A DNA stretch of 64,000 nt. Source: an uncultured bacterium. GTDB lineage: Bacteria; Bacteroidota; Bacteroidia; Bacteroidales; Rikenellaceae. Below the pieces are notes generated by a model. It worked only from the letters and a program-made list of their open reading frames with translations, was not told the DNA's origin and did not search any database. The DNA lies in NCBI GenBank assembly GCA_905214725.1, contig CAJMNH010000001.1, positions 372,001 to 436,000 on the forward strand, in the 5' to 3' direction. Below, piece by piece: positions 8,436 through 18,400 of this stretch (position 1 is the stretch's first letter; the number at the start of each line of letters is the position of its first letter). Made by a program: the position numbers and the translations under genes.

Positions 8436-9143
8436 ATGAAAAATCGAATTATCAAATTAACAATCATTTTCTGTCTAATTTGGGGATATGTTGCATGTGA
8501 TAAGAATAGAGAAGAAGAACCACAAGCTCCATTTACTATTGTATATAAGGAAAAAGTAATTACATGCCAACCAGATGATATTAATAATTTCGATTTTACG
8601 GTAGAAGGTGCAGACGCTAAAAACTTAACAATTCGTACGAACATCACAGAACCTTGGAAAGCCCGAGTGATACGATTCGAACCGACAGGAAATGGATATT
8701 CTGGAACAATCAAAATTACGGCTCCTGGGCAAATGGAAACCAGCGGGAAATCAACTATAGACATTACGATCGCCTCTCCAACATACTCTTCGACTGTCAA
8801 AATTTATCTGATAGCCAATCCTCGGCCTCCCAAATTTACTATAACAAATCTTGATACGAATTTTACGATCGATGAAAGCAGAGAGATATTATTCTCTCTT
8901 TATAGTGAAGAGCATGTGTCGGCTTTTAAATATCACCATACGAATGCAGATTGGCATGTCGCTTTAGACTATAACAACCCGTATTTCTCTAAATATGTAA
9001 CATCTGGAAAATTTAACATTCAAGCTCCTGATAAACCGTCAGAAACCGACATAACTCTTGAGTTCGAAGGTCAAAGACAATATCAAGCTTTAATAATTAC
9101 AATATATTCTCAAACGCTTCATTTGAAGTGTACGGGGAAATAA
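8436..9143 (+). CDS. Orphan lipoprotein of unknown function in an AT-rich island
   Basis: 235 residues. MKNRIIKLTIIFCLIWGYVAC ends in a cysteine preceded by YVA, a plausible lipobox, so the mature protein would be an acylated lipoprotein starting at about residue 21. The rest is rich in beta-prone and Thr/Ile residues and may fold as one or two Ig-like sandwiches; no family is recognised. The gene and its 120-base upstream stretch are far more AT-rich than every neighbour (codons such as ATA, TTA and AAT are common), which points to recent transfer or to an unusual selection regime. It stands alone between the dnaN run and htpG. Confidence 0.7.
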   Translation: MKNRIIKLTIIFCLIWGYVACDKNREEEPQAPFTIVYKEKVITCQPDDINNFDFTVEGADAKNLTIRTNITEPWKARVIRFEPTGNGYSGTIKITAPGQMETSGKSTIDITIASPTYSSTVKIYLIANPRPPKFTITNLDTNFTIDESREILFSLYSEEHVSAFKYHHTNADWHVALDYNNPYFSKYVTSGKFNIQAPDKPSETDITLEFEGQRQYQALIITIYSQTLHLKCTGK

Positions 9144-9176
9144 GTTTTCAGAGCAGATGTCATTAATCTGAATTAT

Positions 9177-9215
9177 AGTCGGAAAGCGGAAATTCCGCTT
9201 TCCGACTGTTTGTTT
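9177..9215 (+). terminator. Rho-independent terminator after the orphan lipoprotein
   Basis: A perfect 15-base inverted repeat (9177-9191 with 9193-9207, arms AGTCGGAAAGCGGAA) followed by GTTTGTTTT. The central single base means the loop would open by a few pairs. Confidence 0.75.
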
Positions 9216-9313
9216 TGTCAGTCTCCGGCTGTCATTCTGGCAGAAAAAGGCCGCTGGCACATAGTTTGATTCCCCTACGAACGGAGAAAATAAACTAAAA
9301 CCAGAATACGACT

Positions 9314-11374
9314 ATGACAAACGGTAAAATCGGGGTGACGACCGAAAACATCTTTCCCGTCATCAAGAAATTCCTCTATTCCGACCACGAAATTTTCCTG
9401 CGCGAATTGGTCTCCAACGCCGTCGACGCCACGCAGAAACTCAAAACCCTCGCTTCGCGCGGCGAGATGCAGGGCGAGCTGGGCGATTTGACGATCCATA
9501 TTGCGGCGGACGCCGACAAACGTCTGCTCACGATCACCGACCGGGGTATCGGCATGACGGCCGAAGAGGTCGATAAATACATCAACCAGATTGCCTTCTC
9601 GGGCGCCGAGGAGTTCATGGCCAAATACAAGGATCAGGCGATCATCGGCCACTTCGGACTGGGCTTCTACTCCTCGTTCATGGTTTCGGACAAGGTAGAG
9701 ATCATCACCAAATCCTATAAGGAGGGCAGCAAGACCGTGCACTGGGAATGCAGCGGCACGCCGGAATTCACGATGGAGGAGACCGACGAGGTCCACGACC
9801 GCGGTACGACGATCGTCCTGCACCTGTCGGAAGATACCAAGGAGTACGCCGAACCTTCGAAGATCGAGGAACTGTTGCGCAAATACTGCCGGTTCCTGCC
9901 GATTCCGATCGTTTTCGGCAAGGTCAAGGAGTGGAAGGACGGCAAATACGTCGATACCGACAAAGACAATATCGTCAACGACACCGATCCGTTATGGATG
10001 CACAAGCCGGCCGACATCACCGAGGAGCAATACAAGGAATTCTATCACGAACTGTATCCCACGGGGGAGGAGCCGCTCTTCTCGATCCATCTGAACATCG
10101 ATTATCCTTTCCATCTGACGGGAATTCTCTATTTCCCGAAGATCCACAACAACTTCGAGATTCAGAAAAACAAGATTCAGCTCTACTCCAATCAGGTCTA
10201 CGTGACGGATCAGGTCGAGGGGATCGTACCCGAATACCTCACGCTGCTGCACGGCGTGATCGACTCGCCCGACATCCCACTCAACGTTTCGCGGAGCTAT
10301 CTGCAAAGCGATTCGAACGTCAAAAAGATTTCGAACTACATCACCCGCAAGGTGGCCGACCGCCTGCAGGAGTTGTTCAACACGATGCGCCCCGAGTACG
10401 AGAAGAAGTGGGACGACCTGAAAATCTTCATCCAGTACGGGATTCTTACCGACGAGAAATTCGCCGAAAAAGCGCAAAGTTTCATGTTGTGGAAGAATAC
10501 CGACGGCAAATACTTCACGCCGGCCGAATACGAGGAGTTGGTCAAGGCCGATCAGACCGACAAGCACAACACGCTCGTCTTCCTCTATGTGGACGATCCC
10601 GTCGCCAAACTGGCGGCGCTCGAAGCCGCAAAAGCCAAGGGATACGATGTGCTCGAGATGAATGGGCCGCTCGACAACCACTACATCAACTGGTACGAAT
10701 CGAAGCATAAGGAGCAGCGCTTCGTTCGTGTCGACAGCGATATCGTCGAGAAGCTTATCGAGAAAGAGGATGCGCTCAAAATGTCGCTATCGGAAGCGCA
10801 GCAGGAGATTCTGCAGCCCGTATTCGAGGCGCAGATGCCCGACGACGAAAAAATTCGTTACAACATCGCCTTCGAACCGATGGCGGCAACCGAGGCACCC
10901 GTGGTCATCACCCAAAACGAGTTCATGCGCCGTATGAAAGAGATGGCCGCCATGAGCGGAGGCGGGATGAGCCAGTTCTACGGACAGATGCCCGATACGT
11001 TCACCATCGTCGTCAACGGCAACCATCCCATCGTGATCGACATTCTCCAGAGCGTCGAGAAAGAGTACGGCGACAAGCTCAAAACGGTCACCAAGAAGAT
11101 CGACGCCGCCGTGGCCGAGGAGAACCGTTTCGATGAAACCGTTAAGGACAAAAAGGAGGAGGAGTTGACCGCCGAAGAGAAAGCTCAGCGCGAAGAGCTG
11201 TCGAAGAAGGTGGTCACGCTGCGCGACGAACGCAACGAGCGGCTGCGCAAGATCGGCGAGAAGGATTCGCTCGTCCGGCAGATCATCGACTTGGCATTGC
11301 TCACCAACGGTATGCTCAAAGGCAAAAACCTGACGGAGTTCATCCAGCGGTCGATTTCGCTGATCGAGAAGTAA
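9314..11374 (+). CDS. htpG: Molecular chaperone HtpG (Hsp90)
   Basis: 686 residues. The GHKL ATPase domain is clear: FLRELVSNAVDATQKLK near residue 27 has the Asn that binds Mg-ATP, TITDRGIGMTAEEVDKYI near 75 and IGHFGLGFYSSFMVSDKVEI near 115 complete the Bergerat fold. The middle domain has the LNVSRSYLQSD motif near 325 with the catalytic Arg. The C-terminal dimerisation domain follows, with a charged region near residues 605-630 (DETVKDKKEEELTAEEKAQR). It is a cytosolic ATP-driven folding chaperone. It is a single gene with terminators on both sides. Confidence 0.97.
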   Translation: MTNGKIGVTTENIFPVIKKFLYSDHEIFLRELVSNAVDATQKLKTLASRGEMQGELGDLTIHIAADADKRLLTITDRGIGMTAEEVDKYINQIAFSGAEEFMAKYKDQAIIGHFGLGFYSSFMVSDKVEIITKSYKEGSKTVHWECSGTPEFTMEETDEVHDRGTTIVLHLSEDTKEYAEPSKIEELLRKYCRFLPIPIVFGKVKEWKDGKYVDTDKDNIVNDTDPLWMHKPADITEEQYKEFYHELYPTGEEPLFSIHLNIDYPFHLTGILYFPKIHNNFEIQKNKIQLYSNQVYVTDQVEGIVPEYLTLLHGVIDSPDIPLNVSRSYLQSDSNVKKISNYITRKVADRLQELFNTMRPEYEKKWDDLKIFIQYGILTDEKFAEKAQSFMLWKNTDGKYFTPAEYEELVKADQTDKHNTLVFLYVDDPVAKLAALEAAKAKGYDVLEMNGPLDNHYINWYESKHKEQRFVRVDSDIVEKLIEKEDALKMSLSEAQQEILQPVFEAQMPDDEKIRYNIAFEPMAATEAPVVITQNEFMRRMKEMAAMSGGGMSQFYGQMPDTFTIVVNGNHPIVIDILQSVEKEYGDKLKTVTKKIDAAVAEENRFDETVKDKKEEELTAEEKAQREELSKKVVTLRDERNERLRKIGEKDSLVRQIIDLALLTNGMLKGKNLTEFIQRSISLIEK

Positions 11375-11400
11375 CGTTTCACCGATCGATCCGACCGCGA

Positions 11401-11440
11401 AAGGGGATACACGCCAAAACGTGTGTCCCCTTATCTTTTT
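11401..11440 (+). terminator. Terminator of htpG
   Basis: A 13-base stem (11401-11413 with 11420-11432, one G-U pair), loop CCAAAA, then ATCTTTTT. Confidence 0.85.
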
Positions 11441-11481
11441 CCTGCATCTACTAATTTTTTAGAAATAAATCCATGAAATCG

Positions 11482-11512
11482 TTGGAAAGATAGAACAAAA
11501 AGCCTATATTTG
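11482..11512 (+). promoter_or_regulatory. Bacteroidota-type promoter for the TlpA-like lipoprotein
   Basis: TTG at 11482-11484, 20 bases, then TATATTTG at 11505-11512, a full match to the TAnnTTTG -7 box. Transcription would start near 11519, leaving a leader of about 118 bases. Confidence 0.65.
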
Positions 11513-11636
11513 TCTCAGAGGCATCCGAATCGAAATCGTCGTAACCTTTTTACAACCGACGAATCTAATGAAAAGTGCGTCGAAACACAACCACAAAACC
11601 GCAAACCGAACAAACCTACCCATAAACTTACCAGCC

Positions 11637-13529
11637 ATGAAAAAAACACTGATCCTGATCTGCGCGGCGATCGGAATGCTCGCAGCTTCCTGCACGCCGC
11701 AGAACCGTACGGTGGAGAATCCATTCATCGAAGCGGCCAACACCGAAACGCTCGACATCGCAAAAATCGACCTGAGCGACACGGCGACCGTTCTACACAT
11801 CAACGCCTATTTCAGACCGAAGAACTGGATCCGCATCGATTCGAAAACTTATCTGCAAGCCGACGGCGTGAAATATCCGGTTACAGGCACCGAGGAGATT
11901 CAACTCGATTCGCTCTTTTGGATGCCCGAAACGGGTCGTGCATCCTTTGTACTTAAATTCGGACCGTTACCCAAGCGGACGAAATCGTTCGATTTCATCG
12001 AATCGGACTGCGACGACTGCTTCAAAGTCTACGGGGTAGACCTGACGGGCAAGAAAAAGTTCGAAGCCTATCCCGAGGAGCTGCCCTCGGCGCTTCGCAG
12101 CGAACCCAAAGACGGCGCCGTACCCGATCCGATCCTCGAAGTAGGGGAGACGACCGTCAACCTCCATCTGCTCGGCTTCCACGAAGGAATGTTCCCGCAG
12201 GTATCGCTCTATCTCAACTCGCCGCTATTGAGCCAGAAAGAGCTGACGGCCGACATCGATCCTCAAACCAGCGTAGCGACCTTCCGGTTCGAACAATACG
12301 GAACGGCGATCGCATTCGCCCGTCCTTCGAGTGTCGGACGATCGTTCGGTCAGTTCTGGATCGCTCCGGGCGAAACGACGGATGTCTATGTCGATCTGCG
12401 CGAAACCGGCAAGTTTATCATGGATCGCCGCAACGAGAAACAGTCCGAATCCCACCTGCGCAGACTCTATTCGACGGGCGTTTACGGCGATCTGAATATG
12501 TTGTGCAACACGCCGGGCAACGCTTCGATCTCCCTCAATCGCTTCACCGGAGAGTTTGCCGACTACCGCATGACCGCCGACGAATACACGCGAATGGTCG
12601 AATCGAAATACAAGACGCTGGCCGACAGCATCGCCCGCAGCGAGATGCCCGATATGCTCAAAGAGCAGTACCTGCTCCGACTGCGGCAGGAGACGCTCGG
12701 CGCCATGGCCGACGCCAGATATCTGCTTGAAAACAACTACCGGACAGTGAAGGATCTACGGAGACAACGCGAAATCGACTATAAGGCGCCAGAGCTGAAA
12801 GCCGAACACTATGCTGCCGTCTGCAAACTGTTCGACATCAACGATCCGAAACTGCTGATGGGCGCTTCGCTTCCCGATTATCGCTGGTCGATCGCTCGTC
12901 CCAATATCGACTGGCCGGCAATCGCAGAAGTTACCGACGGGCTGATCGTCGATCTGCGCACGGTAGGGCAAATGCCCTATAAGGCGGAGAACGACAACCT
13001 CTCGGACGAAGATATCGCCACTCTTCATTCAATGAAGAATCCCTTCTATGCCAAAGCGTGCGAGGCGATGCAGGCGCATACGCGTAGTGAACTCGCCCGT
13101 CTGGAAGGCAAGGTGCGAATCGAGCCGACACCGGCCGTAAGCAACGACAAACTCTTCAAAACGATCATTGCGCCCTACAAAGGCAAAGTCGTCTTCGTCG
13201 ATTTCTGGAACACGTGGTGCGGGCCGTGCCGTGCCGCGCTCAAAGCGAACGAGCCGCTCAAATCCGGCGAACTGAAGAGCAATGACATTGTCTGGATTTA
13301 CATCGCCAACGAAAGCTCCCCGTTGGTGGCTTATAAGACCGCTATTGCCGAAATCGCCGGCAAACATTACAGACTGAACGACGAACAGTGGGGATACCTG
13401 AGCAAGCAGTTCAAGATCGACGGCATCCCATCGTACGTGCTTGTCGATAAAAACGGCAACTACAAATTGCGTAACGATCTGCGCAATCACGACAAACTGA
13501 AAAAGACGCTCAAAGAGATGATCCGGTAG
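11637..13529 (+). CDS. TlpA/ResA-like thioredoxin-fold lipoprotein
   Basis: 630 residues from MKKTLILICAAIGMLAASC. LAASC is a lipobox, so the protein is exported and acylated at about Cys19. Most of the chain up to residue 500 has no recognised domain, with a beta-rich N-terminal part and a helical middle. The C-terminal 130 residues are a thioredoxin fold: VFVDFWNTWCGPCRAAL near residue 525 has the WCGPC active site, and IDGIPSYVLVDKNG contains the cis-Pro. It probably reduces disulfides in the cell envelope. The frame is open to 11568, but the signal peptide fixes the start at 11637. It is flanked by its own promoter and terminator. Confidence 0.85.
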   Translation: MKKTLILICAAIGMLAASCTPQNRTVENPFIEAANTETLDIAKIDLSDTATVLHINAYFRPKNWIRIDSKTYLQADGVKYPVTGTEEIQLDSLFWMPETGRASFVLKFGPLPKRTKSFDFIESDCDDCFKVYGVDLTGKKKFEAYPEELPSALRSEPKDGAVPDPILEVGETTVNLHLLGFHEGMFPQVSLYLNSPLLSQKELTADIDPQTSVATFRFEQYGTAIAFARPSSVGRSFGQFWIAPGETTDVYVDLRETGKFIMDRRNEKQSESHLRRLYSTGVYGDLNMLCNTPGNASISLNRFTGEFADYRMTADEYTRMVESKYKTLADSIARSEMPDMLKEQYLLRLRQETLGAMADARYLLENNYRTVKDLRRQREIDYKAPELKAEHYAAVCKLFDINDPKLLMGASLPDYRWSIARPNIDWPAIAEVTDGLIVDLRTVGQMPYKAENDNLSDEDIATLHSMKNPFYAKACEAMQAHTRSELARLEGKVRIEPTPAVSNDKLFKTIIAPYKGKVVFVDFWNTWCGPCRAALKANEPLKSGELKSNDIVWIYIANESSPLVAYKTAIAEIAGKHYRLNDEQWGYLSKQFKIDGIPSYVLVDKNGNYKLRNDLRNHDKLKKTLKEMIR

Positions 13530-13553
13530 GAGGGAGCCCCCCCCTCTTGAATG

Positions 13554-13588
13554 AAGAACGCCTGCGGTGTCTGCCGCAGGCGTTCTTT
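13554..13588. terminator. Bidirectional terminator between convergent genes
   Basis: A perfect 14-base inverted repeat (13554-13567 with 13574-13587), loop TGTCTG. It lies between the TlpA-like gene and the permease gene, whose 3' ends face each other, and can serve both. The T-run is short. Confidence 0.8.
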
Positions 13589-13602
13589 CGCAACAGACGA
13601 CG

Positions 13603-14826
13603 CTATGCGCGTCCCTTGTATTCGAACCCCAGTTCCTCGACGACCTTTTGCACTTCGGCATCCGTCGCCGTCCCCTCTACGGAGACCGTTCCCGCGGCCA
13701 AATCGACCTCGACGGCTGTGACGGAGGGGAGTTGCGCGAGATTCTTCTCGACGCTGGCCTTGCAGTGGTTGCAGCTCATACCGCCCACGCGATAAATTTG
13801 TTTTGTCATGCTCTTATCGGTTTTCGTATGAATAAATCGCCGGATCAAGGCGTATGCCAACAATGCCACGAGCAGCGCGCTCGATGTGACCTCCACCCAT
13901 GAATAACCCGCCTCGCCATGGCAGGCCGCATGTACGGCCTCCGAAGGAACGAACCACGCAGCAGGCAGCAGGTAGTCGATCACCAGTCCGAAACCGACGG
14001 CTCCGGCGACGATCGCCCCCATATAAGCCAGCAGCGTGCGGCGTCCCAGCACCTTGCCGATCACCAGAATCGACGCCATGTTGGTCGCCGGCCCCGCCAT
14101 CAGCAACACCAACGCCGCGCCGGGCGTCAGTCCCTTAAGCATCAGCGCCGCCGCAATCGGGATCGATCCCGTAGCGCAGAGATACATCGGAATCGAGAAG
14201 AGCAGCACGACGGCCATATTCAGCAACGGCTTGTCGGCGAACGAAGCGAAAAAGTTATCGGGTACGAGAATCGTAATCAATCCGGCCACGAGCAGTCCCA
14301 ACACCAGCCAGCGGCCGATATCCTGCACCATATCGACGAACCCGTAGCGCAGCGCCTCCACGAAACGACTGCCGCCCATTCCGGCCTCGCAGGTTTCTCC
14401 GGCCGCAAGGACGCCGTCGGTCTCGTTGCGGGTCAGGCGATTGACCGTCCATCCGCCCGCCAAGGCCGTCGCAAGCGCCACAAAGGGGCGAATCACGGCA
14501 AAGGGCAGTCCCAACACCGAGTAGGTCGCCACGATCGAATCGACTCCGGTCTGCGGCGTGGCGATCAGAAACGACGCGACCGCCCCCTTCGAAGCGCCTT
14601 CGCGCCGCAGGGACATCGCCGTAGGGATTACGCCGCACGAACAGAGGGGCAGCGGCACGCCGAAAAGGGCCGCCAGCGCCACCGAGCGGAAATCGGGCTG
14701 CGAAAGGTAGCGCGCATAAAGCCTGCGCGGAACATAAGCATGGATGATCCCCGCCAACAGGAACCCCAACAACAGATAGGGCGCCATCGTGTTGAGCAGG
14801 TAGAGAAAAGGAGTTATATATTCCAT
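13603..14826 (-). CDS. Cu/Zn-type efflux permease (SO_0444/DUF318 family) with C-terminal HMA domain
   Basis: 407 residues. The first 330 make about eight to ten membrane helices of the DUF318/ArsP-like permease family; FGVPLPLCSCGVIPTAMSLR near residue 58 holds the family's CSCG motif, and the related YLCATGSIPIAAALMLKG lies in the second half. The C-terminal 68 residues, from MTKQIYRVGGMSCNHCKASV, are a heavy-metal-associated domain with a CxxC metal site. The fusion suggests the HMA domain hands Cu or Zn to the permease. An internal ATG at 13809 could give a free HMA peptide. No ArsR-like regulator is adjacent. Confidence 0.87.
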   Translation of the reverse strand: MEYITPFLYLLNTMAPYLLLGFLLAGIIHAYVPRRLYARYLSQPDFRSVALAALFGVPLPLCSCGVIPTAMSLRREGASKGAVASFLIATPQTGVDSIVATYSVLGLPFAVIRPFVALATALAGGWTVNRLTRNETDGVLAAGETCEAGMGGSRFVEALRYGFVDMVQDIGRWLVLGLLVAGLITILVPDNFFASFADKPLLNMAVVLLFSIPMYLCATGSIPIAAALMLKGLTPGAALVLLMAGPATNMASILVIGKVLGRRTLLAYMGAIVAGAVGFGLVIDYLLPAAWFVPSEAVHAACHGEAGYSWVEVTSSALLVALLAYALIRRFIHTKTDKSMTKQIYRVGGMSCNHCKASVEKNLAQLPSVTAVEVDLAAGTVSVEGTATDAEVQKVVEELGFEYKGRA

Positions 14827-15140
14827 ATTATCGTTACAATTTTGGAATCTAACGGAAAATCACCCCTCGAAAGTATTCGGCACAGCCGCATAGAGCGCAT
14901 GCCGTCGCAACGAACGCCCGACGGGCTACGCCGGATGGTCGAACTCGCCGAGGCGACGCATCTTCAATCACTGCAACACCCGTTTCGACCGGCCGACCGA
15001 CCATAGACGGCGTTCTTCGGAGCATACGCCCCAACTGCCGGAAGTTATTCCTACCGACGAACAAGCCGTGAATTCCCCTTGGAGAACTTCACGGCTCATA
15101 TTCGTTCGTACCGTTCGTACGAACGACTGTCGACTGTCGT
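14827..15140. other. Intergenic region with two inverted repeats
   Basis: 314 bases between trxA and the permease, both on the minus strand. No convincing gene is seen (a minus frame at 14849-15064 matches nothing known). Two signals occur just downstream of trxA: a perfect 14-base palindrome CGTTCGTACGAACG at 15113-15126, and a 9-base hairpin stem (AGCCGTGAA at 15065-15073 with its complement at 15089-15097). The hairpin could terminate trxA although no good T-run follows. No clear permease promoter was found. Confidence 0.45.
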
Positions 15141-15455
15141 TTAAAGCAATTTCGATAACTTGGCGACGATCTCGTCTTTGGTCGTTGCGCCCACGATCTT
15201 GTCGACCTGCTGTCCCTCTTTCAGAAAGACGATCGTCGGGATGTTGCGCACCATGTATTTCGCCACCACGTCGTCGTTGTCCTCGACATTGCACTTGCAG
15301 ATCAGCGCACGGCCTTCATACTCTCCGGCCAACTCCTCGATAATCGGCGTTACCATGCGGCAGGGACCGCACCATTCGGCCCAAAAATCGATTACGACAG
15401 GGAGTTTCGAAGCGACGATCTCATCATAATTCCCCACATTCAGTTCTTTTGCCAT
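15141..15455 (-). CDS. trxA: Thioredoxin
   Basis: 104 residues, the standard thioredoxin length. VIDFWAEWCGPCRMVTPIIE near residue 20 contains the redox WCGPC site, and VRNIPTIVFLKEG contains the conserved cis-proline. It is a cytosolic disulfide reductase. The gene starts 30 bases after the dnaE stop on the same strand, so the two are probably co-transcribed, and it is followed by the hairpins described for 14827-15140. Confidence 0.95.
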   Translation of the reverse strand: MAKELNVGNYDEIVASKLPVVIDFWAEWCGPCRMVTPIIEELAGEYEGRALICKCNVEDNDDVVAKYMVRNIPTIVFLKEGQQVDKIVGATTKDEIVAKLSKLL

Positions 15456-15485
15456 AATGTACTTGATTTTAATTTATTGTTTTGA

Positions 15486-18400
15486 TTATATCACTGTATA
15501 CTTTATATCATTATCTTCGAAAAACGACACCAATCCCTGCGTAAGGCTCACTTTGTAACTCTTCGAAAAAAGGTTGAGCGACACCTGAGCCTGCCGGTCG
15601 TAAACGTTCAACCGCAGCAACGTATTGCCCTTCGACTCCCGTACCGTACGGCCCATCCGTGCGATCAGTTCCTGCGTGATCTCCTCGACGGCCAGTTGCA
15701 CATGCACCTCCTTGACGGCTTCCTGCAATTCCGAGAGCTGCATCATCGACGTGATGCGGAACTCCAGCTCCTGATCGTTGTAGGGACGCGGCTGCACCCG
15801 CCCTCTGATGAAGAGGAAATAGTCGTTGAAGAGGTACTTGCGGAAATTTTCGTAATCCTTGCCGAAGAGCGCAAACTCATGCGTGCCGTTGTAGTCCTCC
15901 AACTTGAACTTGCCCCACGGCTTGCCGGTCTTGGTCGTCAGGTTCTGCACCGCGACGACCATACCCGCCACAGCGACCTCCCTGCCTTTCAACTCGTCGA
16001 GATGATCCAGATCGCCCACCTGCGTCGTACACATCTTATCGATTATCACCTTATAATCGTCGAGCGGATGCGCCGAAAGATAAAGTCCGATCATTTCCCG
16101 CTCCTTGTTCAGTTTTTCGAGCTGCGACCAGTCGGCGCAGGCGGGAATCACGGGCGGCGTGATGTCGGTCGTTCCGGTATCACCGCCGAAAAGACTTTGC
16201 TGGGCGTTGTTCTTCTCGCTCTGGAAACGCTGGCCGTAACGCATCAGTTGTTCGATATAGGTCACTCCGTTGTTGTCGCGCAAATCGACGCCGAAGAACT
16301 TGCAGCGGCTGAACCCCGAGATCGAATCGTACCCGCCGGCATAGGCGATATTCTCCAGACACTTGCGGTTCACGAGCGAATAGTTGACCCGCTCGATGAA
16401 GTCGTAAATGTCCTTGAAACGGCCGTTTTTCGTCCGCTCGGCGATAATGCTCTCCACCGCCGCTTCGCCGACGCCTTTAATCGCCGCCAGACCGAAACGT
16501 ACGTCGCCGTCCTTGTTGGCCGAGAATTGCAGCATCGACTCGTTGATGTCGGGACCGAGCACATTGATGCCCATGCGCTTGCACTCGTTCATGTAGATCG
16601 TCAGCTGCTCGACGTTCGTCAGGTTTCGGCTCAGCACCGCCGCCATATACTCCGAAGGATAGTTGGCTTTGAGATAGGCCGTCTGGAACGCCACCCACGA
16701 ATAGCAGGTCGCATGCGATTTGTTGAAGGCGTAGGAGGCGAATTTCTCCCAGTCGCCCCAGATCTTTTCGAGTACCTTCGGATCGTGGCCGTTGGCCTGC
16801 CCGCCCTTGATGAACTTGGGTTTCAGAGCGTCCAACTTGTCCTTGAGCTTCTTACCCATCGCCTTGCGCAGGGTGTCGGACTCGCCGCGCGTAAAGTTGG
16901 CCAGCAGACGCGACAACAACATGACCTGCTCCTGATAGACCGTCACGCCGTAGGTGTCGCTCAGATATTTCTCCATGACGGGAATATCGTAGACGATCGG
17001 ACTGCGGCCGTGCTTGCGGGCGATGAAGTCGGGAATATAATCCATCGGGCCGGGCCGGTAAAGGGCGTTCATAGCTATCAGATCCTCGAAGGTCGAAGGC
17101 TGCAACTCGCGCAGGTACTTCTGCATTCCGGGGGACTCGAACTGGAACGTCCCGACGGTACGGCCTTCGCAGAAGAGCTTGTAGGTGGCCGGATCGTTGA
17201 TGATCGAGAAGTCGTCGACATCGATCTTCCTACCCGTCGTGAGCCGGATGTTCTCCACGGCGTCCTTGATGATCGACAGGGTCTTCAACCCCAAGAAGTC
17301 CATCTTGATAAGGCCCGTGTCCTCGATCACCGAACCCTCGTACTGCGTGACGAGCATCTTTTCACCCGTCTCCTTGTCGTCGGCCGTCGAAACGGGAACC
17401 CAGTCGGTAATATCGTCACGGCAGATGATCGTACCGCAGGCGTGAACGCCCGTGTTGCGGACATTGCCTTCGAGCATCTGCGCATAACGCATCGTATCGC
17501 GCAGAATGGGATTGTCCGACTCGGCGGCGGCCCGCAGTTCGGGCACATACTCGATGGCGTTCGGAATATTGAGCTTCTTGTCGGGAATCTTGTCGGGCAC
17601 CAGCTTGCAGAGACGGTCGGACTCGGCCAACAGCAGTTTCTGCACACGCGCCACGTCCTTGATCGCCATCTTGGTGGCCATCGTGCCGTAGGTGATGATG
17701 TGGGCGACCTTCTCCTTGCCGTACTTCTGCGTCACCCAGTTGAGCACGCGGCCGCGGCCGTCGTCGTCGAAATCGACATCGATATCGGGCAGCGAAATAC
17801 GGTCGGGATTCAGGAAACGCTCGAACAGCAGGTCGTAGGCGATCGGGTCGATCTGCGTGATTCCCAGACAGTAGGCCACAGCCGAACCGGCCGCCGAGCC
17901 TCGTCCCGGCCCCACCGAAACATCCAGCTCCTCACGCGCGGCGCGAATGAAGTCCTGCACAATAAGGAAATAGCCCGGAAAACCCATCGTCTTCATGACG
18001 TGCAGCTCGAAGTTGAGCCGCTCCTGTTGTTCGTCGGTCAGCTGCTCCCCATAACGCTTGTGGGCGCCGTCCATCGTAAGTTTTCGCAGGTAATCCGCTT
18101 CGAGCTTGATGCGGTAGAGCTTGTCGTAACCGCCCAGTTTCTCGATCTTCTTATGTGCCTCGGCTTCACTGAGCACGACATTGCCGTTCTCGTCCCGCGT
18201 AAACTCGTCGAAAAGATCTTTCTCCGAAAACCGCTGTCGATAACCCTCCTCTGTTCCGAACTCGGCCGGAATATCGAAGGTGGGCATGATGGGGGAGTGG
18301 TCGATGGTATAATTTTCGACCTGATTGCAAATATCCACCGTCGCAGCCATCGCCTCGGGCACGTCGCCGAAGATGGCCGCCATCTCCTCGCGGGTCTTGA

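Noticed and set aside
8393..8800. 135-codon minus frame opposite the orphan lipoprotein
   Set aside because: The plus-strand reading has a clean lipoprotein signal and terminator; the minus frame has none.
13918..15006. 362-codon plus-strand frame over the permease and its upstream spacer
   Set aside because: Mostly antisense to the permease; the extra part over 14827-15006 matches nothing and has no start signal.
14849..15064. 71-codon minus frame between trxA and the permease
   Set aside because: No recognisable family, Arg-rich composition, and it starts inside the weak hairpin downstream of trxA. Possible remnant, but not supported.
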